Assembly (NCBI RefSeq): GCF_014279755.1
Contig: NZ_CP047951.1
Location: 372,001-436,000, forward strand
Source of the DNA: Synechococcus sp. PROS-U-1
GTDB lineage: Bacteria > Cyanobacteriota > Cyanobacteriia > PCC-6307 > Cyanobiaceae
Direction: 5' to 3'
DNA: 64,000 bases
Of the stretch, positions 27,592-38,000 are shown piece after piece. Each line of letters begins with the position of its first letter. The stretch's first letter is position 1. The notes below the pieces were generated by a model that had not been told where the DNA came from, did no database searches, and saw only the letters and a program-made list of their open reading frames with translations. The translations under genes were made by a program, and so were the position numbers.

Positions 27592-29289
27592 TCAGAGGGG
27601 GATGAGCCCCAGTCCGTTATGAACTCTCGGGGTGCTGCCACGACCGTTCATCACGGTTTGACCTGCCACCACGAGGGTTGTCGAACTGCCGCCATCCATA
27701 TTCAACGCATCACGCAGGCCCAGTTGTTGGGCTGCCAGTGCTGTTTCCACAAGCGTGGGATCACTGCCAGAGGCACCACGCAGGGTCATTAGCCATTGAC
27801 CGCTCTGCCCTTGGGCAACCACGGTCCGCGGTGCCGCCAAGCTCATGAAGCCGGGACTAAAGCCTTCTTGGCGTCCATTCAGAACCACACGCCCGTTCTG
27901 CATCAGGAGTGGACCGCCGCCCAGCACATTCGGCTGTTGGGCGAGGGATGAGCTCGCCCGTGATCTCACCAGGATCCGATCGCCAGGTCGCGCTGGTAGT
28001 GGGGTGCGCCCGCGAGCTACCACCAACTCAGCGTCCTGTGGGATGGAAATCCCGCGCTGCAGGTTGGTTTGCTCGAACGTTGCCTCGACGCGGCCACCGC
28101 GAATCAAGAGTGCTTCCTCTTCACCGCTCAAGGCCTGGTAGCGGGGGCCCCAGGCCGGTGTGTAAAGGCTCAGTCCTTTTTGGACGTAGCCGCTGTTGAT
28201 CGTGTTGATGTCCCAGCGCCGACCGTTGTTCACCTGCAACGTTTGGTCCAGGCGAAGTCGGCCGAACTGCAGATCTCCTGACGATCCCCAAGCGATGACG
28301 CCTCGGTTCAGGATCGGTCCCGACAGCCAGACCCCCTCGCGCCGCAGGGCTCCCAGGGGGAGTTGATTGATCCGGTTGAAAAACCCTCCGTTCACGGCGA
28401 CCAGCGCCCCTGCGGGTTGAGAAAGCTGCGGAAGAAATTGCAGGCCCTGTTGCTGTTCGGTCTTGGCCAGGGGCTGCAGGGTGATCCCGAGGCGGCTCAG
28501 GTCACCGCCCGCACGAAACACCTGGATGGGTTTCACCCCCACCTTGATCGTGCGTTTCTCCAGCACAAAGCCACGCCTGAGCAACGCGGCAACAGTTGGA
28601 TTGCTTAAGGGCAGGCGTGCGCTTGGGGGTTGGCGGCGGCCGCCGACCCGCACACCGTCCAGCACCAATCGCCAGGGAGATGACAGGCTCAAGCTCCGTA
28701 GCTTTGTGGCTTGTCCCTGCAGCACAAGGCCGCCGTCACGACGCTGCTGGGGAGCGAGCCCCCAGGCTTTGAGCTGACGTTTCTGTGACGGCGAGACCTT
28801 GAGCTCCAGCAACAGGTCACCGTTCAGCTGCTGCACCAAGGCGGGTCCGTTCAGATCAAGCACCAAACGATCTGCTGTTGAACCCTTGCCGCGGCGCAGG
28901 TTGTTCACGGTTGGGGTGGGCAGCCGAAGCGTCAGGCTGCTTCCGTTCACTTGGGTGGTAACACCGATCTCGGTTAGCCAGTCGCTCACTTCGAGACCGA
29001 CTTCATCCCCGAGCGAACGGGTCTCTAGCGAAGCCAGGGCGACGGTTCGACCGAACCATTCCAGTGCCTCTCCGTCGATGCGCGCCACGCGCCTGAAACC
29101 CAGCCGGGATTCCAGGAGCTCCAAGGGCAGCCAGAGTTCCTCTGTTGCTGTGTTGCTGCCCCTCCAAAGCCAAACCGCTTTACTGCGCTCTCGGCCGATG
29201 AGGACTTCATCACCCCTTTGCTTCGGCACAGCGCGAAGCTCAGGCGGTGGCGCGGGCGGTGGCGCGGAAAGTTGGGCAAAGGCCAGCAT
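27592..29289 (-). CDS. Phosphodiester glycosidase (NAGPA/DUF2233) family protein
   Basis: 565 residues. The C-terminal half carries the NAGPA-like catalytic region: ALVAVNGGFFNRINQLPLG, VIAWGSSGDLQFGRL, LVVARGRTPL and the signature NMDGGSSTTLVV. The N-terminal ~250 residues include beta-rich repeats resembling an AMIN-type wall-binding region. Enzymes of this family split phosphodiester-linked sugars in exopolysaccharide or wall polymers, outside the cytoplasm. The frame opens just after a TAG at 29317-29319, giving MLAFAQLSAPPPAPPP, a very short or poor signal peptide, so export is uncertain. Divergent from glutamate synthase with 102 bases between starts. Confidence 0.83.
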   Translation of the reverse strand: MLAFAQLSAPPPAPPPELRAVPKQRGDEVLIGRERSKAVWLWRGSNTATEELWLPLELLESRLGFRRVARIDGEALEWFGRTVALASLETRSLGDEVGLEVSDWLTEIGVTTQVNGSSLTLRLPTPTVNNLRRGKGSTADRLVLDLNGPALVQQLNGDLLLELKVSPSQKRQLKAWGLAPQQRRDGGLVLQGQATKLRSLSLSSPWRLVLDGVRVGGRRQPPSARLPLSNPTVAALLRRGFVLEKRTIKVGVKPIQVFRAGGDLSRLGITLQPLAKTEQQQGLQFLPQLSQPAGALVAVNGGFFNRINQLPLGALRREGVWLSGPILNRGVIAWGSSGDLQFGRLRLDQTLQVNNGRRWDINTINSGYVQKGLSLYTPAWGPRYQALSGEEEALLIRGGRVEATFEQTNLQRGISIPQDAELVVARGRTPLPARPGDRILVRSRASSSLAQQPNVLGGGPLLMQNGRVVLNGRQEGFSPGFMSLAAPRTVVAQGQSGQWLMTLRGASGSDPTLVETALAAQQLGLRDALNMDGGSSTTLVVAGQTVMNGRGSTPRVHNGLGLIPL

Positions 29290-29391
29290 GAAATGCCTTG
29301 GCGGTGAGGCGCCTGCCTAGGATCGTTCCTCGAGATGGTTTCTGCAGAGCTCGAAGCTGCAGACCCATGCGACCGTCCGGTTGAGTTCCCT

Positions 29392-32300
29392 ATGTCTGAA
29401 GCCATCCGTTCCGCTGTCTGGCCTTACTGCGACAGCCCTGCACCCGAGGTTGTTGCGGGTGAGAAGGATGCTTGTGGCGTGGGATTCCTGGCCCAGCTGC
29501 AGGGACAGGCCAGCCATTGGGTGTTGGAGCAAGCCCTGCGTGGTTTGGGATGCATGGAGCATCGAGGCGGTTGTGGGGGAGATGGAGACTCCGGCGATGG
29601 CGCAGGGGTGTTGTGTGAAATCCCCTGGACGTTCTTGAAAGCCGTCTGGCCGGAGGCGGATGCAGCTCGTGGCCTCGGGATGATGTTCATGCCGACCGAT
29701 GCCACCCGTCGTGCCGAGGTCCGAGGCCTTTGTGATGACGAGGCCAAGGCGCTGGGCTTGCAACCCCTGGGTTGGCGAACTGTCCCCGTGAACTCTGCGG
29801 TGCTCGGCCCCCTGGCACGCGCCACGGCTCCCGTCATTGAGCAGTGGGTACTCAACGGCGATGCGGACGACGCAGGGTTTGATGGGCAGCTGCTCCGGTT
29901 GCGTCGGCGGATTGGCGCCCGTGTGCGGGCTGCGCTTGGCGCCGAGGTGGCGCAGGACGTTTATGTCGCTTCCCTGAGCAGCCGGACGGTTGTCTACAAG
30001 GGGATGGTCCGATCCGAGGTTCTGGCGCAGTACTACGCCGATTTGCAGGATCAGCGTTTTGCGGTGAGTTTTGCGGTTTATCACCGTCGATTCAGCACCA
30101 ACACTTTGCCCCGCTGGCCTCTGGCGCAGCCGATGCGGCTTTTGGGTCACAACGGCGAGATCAATACGCTGCTGGGAAATCTCAACTGGGCCAAGGCGTC
30201 AGAAGCCAGCCTTGAGAACGTCTGGGGAGAGGCGGCAGACGACCTGATCCCGGTGGTGAACCCTGCATTCAGTGATTCCGCCAATCTTGACGCCACCCTG
30301 GAGCTGATGGTGCGCAGCGGTCGGTCGATCACCGACAGCCTGATTACGCTCGTGCCGGAAGCCTTTCGCAATCAGCCCGATCTCGATCGCCGTCCTGATG
30401 TGACGGCGATGTATGAATTCAACGCGGGAATTCAGGAACCCTGGGATGGCCCCGCCCTGTTGGTCTTTGCTGACGGCAAGCGGGTGGGTGCCACGCTCGA
30501 CCGCAATGGGTTGCGCCCGGCGCGTTGGTGCACCACCGAAGACGGCTTCGTGATCATGGGGTCTGAGACCGGCGTGGTCGACCTCAGCGGCAAGACGATT
30601 GTTCAGAAAGGGCGCCTTGGCCCCGGCCAGATGGTGGCCGTTGATCTGGAACGCGGTGAGTTGCTCGACAACTGGTCGGTTAAGGAAGACGCGGCATGTC
30701 GATTCCCCTATGCCGATTGGTTGCAGCAGCATCGCCGCGGTGTGGCACCGCAGCCCTGGACTCAAAACCGACAGGTGGGTGAACTCGACCTGCTGCGGTT
30801 GCAGACCGCCATGGGCTTCACCGCTGAAGACTTCGATTTGATCATCGAAGACATGGCGGCCCTCGGCAAGGAGCCGACTTACTGCATGGGGGATGACATT
30901 CCTCTGGCGGTGCTTTCCGACAAGCCGCACCTGCTTTACGACTATTTCAAGCAGCGCTTCGCCCAGGTCACCAATCCACCGATTGATCCCTTGAGGGAAA
31001 AACTGGTGATGAGCCTGGAGATGCATCTTGGAGAACGCCGGCCGGCCCTGAAGCCTCAGCCGGAAGCGGCTTCAGTGATCCACCTCGAGACTCCTGTTCT
31101 GAATGAGGCGGAACTAGCGGCCATCAGTCAGCAAGGTTTGCCCGTCCAGACCGTGTCCACCCAGGTGGCAGTGGAGTCCTGCGCGGGAGGCTTTCAGAAG
31201 GCCATTGATGCGCTTTGCAGCCTTGCGGAACAGGCGGTGCGTGCCCGTGGTGCGCAGGTGCTGGTGCTCTCCGATCGGGTCGACAGCACGGGGGCGGCAG
31301 TACAGCTCACGCCGACGACGGTTGCGATGCCGGCTCTGCTGGCCGTCGGTGCGGTGCATCATCACCTCCTGCGCCAGAAGTTGCGTCTGCAGTGTTCTCT
31401 TGTGGTGGATACCGCGCAGTGCTGGAGCACCCATCACATGGCCTGCCTGATCGGCTATGGCGCCAGTGCTGTCTGCCCTTGGCTCACCTGGGAGACCACG
31501 CGCCACTGGCTGGAACATCCCAAGACCAAGAAGCGAATCGAACAGGGCAAGTTGCCAGCTCTGGATCCCGATCAGGCCCAAGCCAACGTGCGGCTGTCAT
31601 TGGAGAACGGTCTGCGCAAGATCCTCTCCAAAATTGGTATCTCGTTGCTGGCCAGCTATCACGGCGCCCAGATCTTTGAAGCGATCGGTCTGGGTGCGGA
31701 TGTGGTGGAGACCGCCTTCACCGGGACGACGAGCCGTGTTGCAGGCATGACGCTCGCCGAGTTGGCGAATGAAACGCTCTCGATGCATACCAAGGCCTTT
31801 CCCGAGCTCAATCGCAGCAAGCTCGAGTTCATGGGCTTTGTTCAGTACCGCAGCGGTGCCGAATACCACCGCAACAACCCCGAGCTTTCCAAGGCGCTGC
31901 ACAAGGCAGTGGCCCAGGGCCCTGGTTATGACCATTTCTCCACCTACCAGGCGCTGTTGGCGAATCGCCCGGTGATGGCCCTGCGGGACCTGCTGGAGTT
32001 CAAGCTGGCGTCCACCCCGGTGCCTCTCGACCAGGTGGAGAGTGTGGAGAGCATCTGCACCCGTTTCTGTACGGGGGGGATGAGCCTCGGTGCACTCTCC
32101 CGTGAAGCCCATGAAGTGCTGGCCGTGGCGATGAATCGCATCGGTGGCAAGAGCAACAGCGGTGAAGGTGGTGAAGATCCCGCCCGCTTCCAGATCCTCA
32201 AGGATGTGGATGGGGAAGGACGTTCCGCCGCATTCCCCAGCATCGGCGGGCTTCGCAATGGCGACACCGCTTGTTCGGCGATCAAGCAGGTGGCTTCAGG

Positions 32301-33996
32301 GCGTTTCGGTGTGACGGCTGAATATTTGCGGAGTGGCAAACAACTGGAGATCAAGGTGGCCCAGGGGGCCAAGCCCGGTGAAGGGGGGCAACTGCCAGGG
32401 CCGAAGGTCGACAAGTACATCGCCTGGCTGCGCAACAGCAAGCCAGGAGTGGCTTTGATTTCGCCGCCACCGCACCACGACATCTATTCCATCGAGGACC
32501 TGGCGCAGTTGATCCATGACCTGCACCAGGTGCATCCCGCTGCTCCTGTGAGCGTGAAGCTGGTGGCCGAGATCGGCATTGGCACCATCGCTGCGGGGGT
32601 GGCGAAGGCCAACGCGGATGTGATCCAGATCTCCGGTCACGACGGTGGCACGGGCGCATCACCTCTGAGTTCGATCAAGCACGCCGGCAGTCCATGGGAA
32701 CTGGGCCTGACCGAGGTGCATCGCTCTCTGGTGGAAAACGGTCTGCGCGATCGGGTTCTGCTGCGTGCTGATGGAGGTTTGAAAACCGGCTGGGACGTCA
32801 TGATCGCTGCCCTGCTCGGCGCGGAAGAGTATGGGTTCGGGTCGATCGCCATGATCGCTGAGGGTTGCGTCATGGCTCGGGTCTGCCACACCAACAATTG
32901 CCCTGTCGGGGTCGCCACGCAGAAGGAGAACCTGCGCAAGCGCTTCACTGGCGTCCCTGAGCACGTTGTCAACTTCTTTTGGTATGTCGCCGAGGAAGTG
33001 CGTCAGCTGATGAGTTTGCTCGGGGTCACCCGTCTGCACGAGTTGATCGGCCGCACGGATTTGCTCAAGGCTCGTTCCGTCGATCTGGCCAAGACCAAGG
33101 GTGTGGATCTATCCAGCCTGATCGCTCCGATCAGTGGCGCTGCGGATCGCTCCTGGCTTCGTCACAGTGACCAGGCGCACGGCAATGGTCCGATTCTTGA
33201 GGATCAGCTTCTCGACGATGTTGACCTCATGGCAGCGCTGGAGAACCATGGTTCCGTCAGCCGCAGCATCGAGATCATCAACACCGATCGCAGTGTCTGT
33301 GCCCGTTTGGCTGGTGAAATTGCCCAGCGTCATGGCAACCGCGGCTTCAATGGACAGCTTGATCTGACGTTTCTTGGTGCCGCGGGCCAGAGCTTTGGGG
33401 CCTTCCTGGTGCAGGGCATGCAGGTTCGTCTTGAGGGTGAGGCCAACGACTACGTGGGCAAGGGCATGAACAGTGGTCGTATCACACTGGTGCCCTCTGA
33501 CGGTTCTGCCTCCCCAGGAGATCAGGTGATCCTTGGCAATACTTGTCTTTATGGAGCGACCGGGGGTGAGCTGTTTGCTTATGGCCGGGCTGGCGAGCGC
33601 TTTGGCGTTCGCAACAGCGGAGCCCGCACCGTGGTGGAGGGGGCAGGTGACCACTGCTGTGAGTACATGACTGGTGGTGTGGTGGTTGTCCTCGGCAGCA
33701 CTGGCCGCAATATCGGTGCTGGCATGACTGGTGGTGTGGCCTTCCTTCTGGATCAGGAGGGGCGTGTCGCGCCTCGGGTGAATCCGGAGATTGTTGAGGT
33801 CTGCACTATCACAACCGATGAGCAGGAGACGCTGCTGAAGGGCCTGCTGCAACAGCATCTGGATCTAACGGGCAGCGAAAAGGCGGCCGATCTCTTGGCC
33901 AACTGGTCTGCGGCGAAGCATCGCTTCAAGGTGTTGGTCCCACCAAGCGAGCGGGCCGCTATGGGATTGGTTGACAAGCAGGCTGTGGCGGCGTAG
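29392..33996 (+). CDS. glsF: Ferredoxin-dependent glutamate synthase
   Basis: 1534 residues from ATG 29392 (an upstream frame from 29335 is not needed). Makes two glutamates from glutamine and 2-oxoglutarate with electrons from ferredoxin. Domains: N-terminal Ntn amidotransferase whose mature enzyme should start at the Cys of KDACGVGFLA (residue ~28 removed propeptide), central domain, FMN-binding synthase domain (ISGHDGGTGASPLSSIKHAG, TGWDVMIAALLGAEEYGFGS), a 3Fe-4S cluster segment EGCVMARVCHTNNCPVG, and C-terminal GXGXG beta-helix (GNTCLYGATGGELFAYGRAGERF). Lacks an NADPH small-subunit partner nearby, consistent with the ferredoxin type. Followed 16 bases later by a YciI gene. Confidence 0.97.
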   Translation: MSEAIRSAVWPYCDSPAPEVVAGEKDACGVGFLAQLQGQASHWVLEQALRGLGCMEHRGGCGGDGDSGDGAGVLCEIPWTFLKAVWPEADAARGLGMMFMPTDATRRAEVRGLCDDEAKALGLQPLGWRTVPVNSAVLGPLARATAPVIEQWVLNGDADDAGFDGQLLRLRRRIGARVRAALGAEVAQDVYVASLSSRTVVYKGMVRSEVLAQYYADLQDQRFAVSFAVYHRRFSTNTLPRWPLAQPMRLLGHNGEINTLLGNLNWAKASEASLENVWGEAADDLIPVVNPAFSDSANLDATLELMVRSGRSITDSLITLVPEAFRNQPDLDRRPDVTAMYEFNAGIQEPWDGPALLVFADGKRVGATLDRNGLRPARWCTTEDGFVIMGSETGVVDLSGKTIVQKGRLGPGQMVAVDLERGELLDNWSVKEDAACRFPYADWLQQHRRGVAPQPWTQNRQVGELDLLRLQTAMGFTAEDFDLIIEDMAALGKEPTYCMGDDIPLAVLSDKPHLLYDYFKQRFAQVTNPPIDPLREKLVMSLEMHLGERRPALKPQPEAASVIHLETPVLNEAELAAISQQGLPVQTVSTQVAVESCAGGFQKAIDALCSLAEQAVRARGAQVLVLSDRVDSTGAAVQLTPTTVAMPALLAVGAVHHHLLRQKLRLQCSLVVDTAQCWSTHHMACLIGYGASAVCPWLTWETTRHWLEHPKTKKRIEQGKLPALDPDQAQANVRLSLENGLRKILSKIGISLLASYHGAQIFEAIGLGADVVETAFTGTTSRVAGMTLAELANETLSMHTKAFPELNRSKLEFMGFVQYRSGAEYHRNNPELSKALHKAVAQGPGYDHFSTYQALLANRPVMALRDLLEFKLASTPVPLDQVESVESICTRFCTGGMSLGALSREAHEVLAVAMNRIGGKSNSGEGGEDPARFQILKDVDGEGRSAAFPSIGGLRNGDTACSAIKQVASGRFGVTAEYLRSGKQLEIKVAQGAKPGEGGQLPGPKVDKYIAWLRNSKPGVALISPPPHHDIYSIEDLAQLIHDLHQVHPAAPVSVKLVAEIGIGTIAAGVAKANADVIQISGHDGGTGASPLSSIKHAGSPWELGLTEVHRSLVENGLRDRVLLRADGGLKTGWDVMIAALLGAEEYGFGSIAMIAEGCVMARVCHTNNCPVGVATQKENLRKRFTGVPEHVVNFFWYVAEEVRQLMSLLGVTRLHELIGRTDLLKARSVDLAKTKGVDLSSLIAPISGAADRSWLRHSDQAHGNGPILEDQLLDDVDLMAALENHGSVSRSIEIINTDRSVCARLAGEIAQRHGNRGFNGQLDLTFLGAAGQSFGAFLVQGMQVRLEGEANDYVGKGMNSGRITLVPSDGSASPGDQVILGNTCLYGATGGELFAYGRAGERFGVRNSGARTVVEGAGDHCCEYMTGGVVVVLGSTGRNIGAGMTGGVAFLLDQEGRVAPRVNPEIVEVCTITTDEQETLLKGLLQQHLDLTGSEKAADLLANWSAAKHRFKVLVPPSERAAMGLVDKQAVAA

Positions 33997-34011
33997 CGCC
34001 ATCGCCGTCCG

Positions 34012-34323
34012 ATGGCTTGGTTTGTCAAGACCGAAACCTTCACGGCCGAAGCCGCCGCCCTGCCCGTCGAGCAGCGGCGGCCGATCATCCAGGCTCATCG
34101 TCAATGGGTTCAACAGGAAAAAGCTAAGGGTCGATCGATTCAGAGCGGATATCTTGTTGACGAATACCAGCGCCCTGGCGGCGGTGGTCTGTTGATCTTT
34201 GAAGCAGCCTCATACACCGAAGCGTTGGTTTGGGTGCAGAACGACCCAATGATCTGCGCCGACCTGGTGGACTGGAAGTTGCAGGAATGGATCTCCGTCA
34301 GCGGGGATGGCTGGTCGGACTAA
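34012..34323 (+). CDS. YciI-like protein
   Basis: 103 residues. Dimeric ferredoxin-like fold family: the pattern MAWFVKTETF..., RPIIQAHRQWVQQEKAKG, GGGGLLIFEAASYTEALVWVQNDPMICADL and C-terminal EW is typical of YCII-related domains. Role not known. Starts 15 bases after glsF and is probably in its transcript. The stop overlaps the convergent sulfotransferase stop by 4 bases. Confidence 0.85.
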   Translation: MAWFVKTETFTAEAAALPVEQRRPIIQAHRQWVQQEKAKGRSIQSGYLVDEYQRPGGGGLLIFEAASYTEALVWVQNDPMICADLVDWKLQEWISVSGDGWSD

Positions 34324-35042
34324 GCGGCTTGTTGATTTGGACGTTGCATTGCATTCCGTTTGGCAACTGTCCAGAGACGATAGTCTGATTTATTGCATTC
34401 TTTGAGAAGTTGACTCAACGCTGGGCTGAGTTCAAAGTCAAACAATTTTGACTTATTGCTGTGAGCAGCTTCATACTCATAGTTGGGGAAGTCTTGTAAG
34501 ATTTCGCAAGCGATAGCTTTCAGGGAATTGTTGAAATCTTCGACAATTCCAACGATAGATATGTCATCGAGAGCTTCAATTGCTCGCTGAATTTTTGGCT
34601 GGCTGCCTGGTCGAAGTGTTGCCAGGCGGGCGGTTTGAAAATTACGACATTGTGTGTCTCCTTCTTCTTGGAGGCGCTTGACAACATAGTCCTCGAAGCT
34701 GAGCTGTTTTGCCAGTTGTGCACCCCATGTATCTGAACTCTGCATGCGTTCGAACTTGTACGCAGAGATGATTCTTTTGACCGGGTCCCGAAGCATCGCG
34801 ATAGAGATGATCTTGACTCCATCAATTTTTGGGACTGGTCCGTTCATCGTGTGAGATGAAAATGCCACTGCCTTTGGATGGTCGTTGATCCATTGTGTAA
34901 CGTCAGCTGTGTTATCGCTGAGGCTTTTGAATTCTTTAGTGACCCATTGTTCGCCAAAGTTTTCTTTGAGGATGGAGTCTATGGATGTGCCTGCATTTTT
35001 AAACAGGTGGTAATGCAAGATGATTGTTCTGGTGTTTTCCAT
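34320..35042 (-). CDS. Sulfotransferase family protein
   Basis: 240 residues from ATG 35042 (a further in-frame start at 35090 would overlap the upstream gene by 44 bases; AGGA lies 8 bases before 35042). HYHLFKNAGTSIDSILKENFG is the PAPS 5'-phosphosulfate loop and MLRDPVKRIISAYKFER the 3'-phosphate site, both typical of Golgi-like/bacterial glycan sulfotransferases. Short hydrophobic core; no signal peptide, so cytosolic or membrane-peripheral. It follows a large glycosyltransferase by 4 bases, strongly suggesting they modify the same surface glycan. AT-rich, rare codons. Confidence 0.83.
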   Translation of the reverse strand: MENTRTIILHYHLFKNAGTSIDSILKENFGEQWVTKEFKSLSDNTADVTQWINDHPKAVAFSSHTMNGPVPKIDGVKIISIAMLRDPVKRIISAYKFERMQSSDTWGAQLAKQLSFEDYVVKRLQEEGDTQCRNFQTARLATLRPGSQPKIQRAIEALDDISIVGIVEDFNNSLKAIACEILQDFPNYEYEAAHSNKSKLFDFELSPALSQLLKECNKSDYRLWTVAKRNAMQRPNQQAA

Positions 35043-35046
35043 TGGC

Positions 35047-38000
35047 TCAATCCTGGCTCTTATAGAGTTCAATGCTTTCAAAGATTTCACGCATTAGGCG
35101 ACGCCCTTCGCTGAAAGAAAACTGCTGCTCGGCATATTCTCGTGATGCTTTGGAGATCGATTTCCAGAGACTTTCATTGTGGTAAAGCTTGTTAATCGAT
35201 TCTGCCCACTCCTGTGGTGTGCGGGCAATCATGCAGTCATGCCCATGCCGAAGTCCGATGCCTTCTGCAGCCATTGGGGTGAGGATCGTTGGAATGCCAT
35301 AAGACAGAGCATTGATCACTTTCCCTTTAATCCCGGCCCCACTTAGCAGAGGGGCAATGAAGATGCGATGTTTGGTGTAGAGGTCTTCCAGATGGTCGAT
35401 ATAACCCACTGCATTGATGCCTTGTTCGCGCATGGTTTCTTTGAACTTGTGATCCATGGCTGCTCCGAAGACGGAAAGCTCAATTCCTGTGTTTTTGATC
35501 AAGGGCATGACCTCAGCTCCGAACCACTCCATGCCTTCGCGATTTGGGGGATGTTTGAAACCCCCCAAGAAAGCAAGGCCTGCTGTTGATTTGAAACGAG
35601 GGAAATGATGAGGAGTCTCGACAACCCACGGGCATTTCATCACTTTCACTGCGTTATCAGTATGGGATTGGATAACAGCATGTTCAGTTTCGTTGTAGCT
35701 GATGACAACATCGGTTTCGAGCATCATTTCTAATTCCATCTCACGCACTTCAGCTGCTCGTTCAAGCTTGTTTGGATCATCTCCTGCAGAACGAAGTTCT
35801 CGTAGGAAATGTAGATCTGCATTGTTCATGATGATTTTGCAGTCCGGTGCGTATTCCCTCAGAGCCGGAATACTTTCTTGAGCGACGTAGTACCTCGTGA
35901 TGTAGGCGCAGTCGAACTCAGTGCCCCTTTGTGCGATGAAATCTTCAATGGAGCGATAGAATGGGGCAACGATCACCTCCACTCCCATATTGCGTAACGT
36001 TTGCGTATAAACGCCAAAGTCTTCGAAATTCTTCGGTATAAATGTAACTTTATAGCCGAGTGATTGCACGAGTTTGATTTCTTGAAGAGCTGCATAGGAG
36101 CCAGCATCTCGATCTTCTCGTGGAGTTGTGTAATCGATAAACAATGCTCTGCCGATGATGCCTCGATCTTTCTCAAGATCGGGCTCAATGCCATCTTTAT
36201 TGTGTTTGCAAAAGGATTTGGACCAGGCCTTCTTGAATTTTGGACGATTAACTTCTTGAAATCGCTTGAATCCACTACTGGTATCTGTGCCGCTGGTTAA
36301 ACCTTCATGGTGGTAAACGATTGAAGAAGGAATGTAGTAAGTCTTGTATCCAGCTGCTCTGATTTTGAATGAAAAGTCGGTGTCCTCGAAGTACATCGGT
36401 TTGAGGTATTCGGAAAGTCCTCCAACCTCATCCCAGATTGTTTTGGTTGTCATCAAGGCTGCACCACAGATGTAATCAACCTGGCGGGCATACATGAACT
36501 TTGGATCCCATGGGTTCTGGCCGGTTCCGTAGTTCCAGGGATTGCCAGATCCCCAGACAATCCCACCCGCGCCTTGAAGGGTGCCGTCCGGGTAAAGGAG
36601 TTTGGAACCCACGGCTCCAACATTCGGAAAACGCTGGAAGCCTTCGATTAATTCATCAATCCAGCCATCGGTCACCTCGGTGTCATTGTTCAGGAGGATG
36701 ACGTATTTGCCTTGCGCTGCATTTACGCCTGCATTGCAGGCTTCAATAAAGCGTTGAGGTTCATTGTTGTGAATGACCTTGACGCCGCTTATAAATTCTT
36801 CGAGTCGTTGAGTGTCATCGCTTGATCCATCGTCAACGACAATAATTTCAAAGCTTGCTTTGTTGTATGCAACCAGGATTGAGCATAAGCAGTAATAGGT
36901 GACTCGAACTTTGTTGTGAGCAGGAACCACAATGGAAACTTGTGGGTTTCTTTGTGTTGGTATGTCGAGATATTCAAGGTCGAGCGTGTTGTGACTGCGG
37001 TCAAGTGTTGCGAGTGCCTGACTCAACATGCGTGAGTCGGAGCCGGCTAGTGGGTTGGCCAGGTGTTTGCGGATCGATGTATAACGATGGCCGGAGCGCA
37101 CCGTCAGATCAGTGGGATAAGGAGGCTTGCTCTGTTCATCCAGGGTTGGCTCTGACGTTAGAGCCCTCCTGAGGATCATTGAGCTTGCTGCAAGAACTTG
37201 GCTCCCTGAAAGGTCTCTAATTTCGACAATGGCCGGGTCACCGTTCAGAAAGTGACTATTGATTTCCGTGTAGGTTTTTTCGGTTTCAATGAAATCAGTT
37301 GTACTGATTCGATTGTTGACGTAAATATTATGAAGCCCGGCCGTGTTGCATGTCGCTATGACTTGACCATCTTTTAATCCCTGGATTTTGCCTGAAGTAT
37401 CGAGGGGGTGAAAGAGAACAGTGCTGCTACCGTTTTTCCAGACAATTTCCAGTGGTGAATCGTGACTGCTTTGGAAAAGGCTCACTCTGGCCTTTTTGAG
37501 TTTGGCGATGTTTGGGAAGCCTTGGCTCCCTTCGTAAATACGAGCTGTGCAGATTGTTGTTGGTAGTCCTGATTTTTCTGTGACTCTCAGGTCAGAGATA
37601 AAGTAGAAACTGTCGGTTCTATCCGTCTTCTCCCAGGGCATATAGCATTGATGTTCTACGTAGATTGTGAGTTCGGCGACACTGTTAATGGCTGGAAGGT
37701 TGATGATTGCTTTATGGTATTTGTGTTCTTCATTGCCGCCTTTGTGGTCCTCTGAGAAGTTGATTTCATGTCTAGTTGTTGTTGAGTTCTGGTTGACTTC
37801 TGCGACCAGTTTTCCTTTTCCGCGGTGAAGGCCAAGCATCGCCCTGATCTGAAGGCTCTCCTTTGGCGAGCTGTGTATTTCAACATTTTTTAGGATATTG
37901 ATCCTGCATGGGTCTGGCTCATTCCCAAGGCAAAAGCTCAGGGTTTTCTTGCCATCAATGACAAAGTCATCAAGCAGATTTATGCCATGCTTGAATGGTA

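Noticed and set aside
27591-29289. Standard lipoprotein or Sec signal at the start of the NAGPA-type gene
   Set aside because: The frame opens with only a few residues before a Pro-rich stretch; no proper hydrophobic core, so export signal not claimed.
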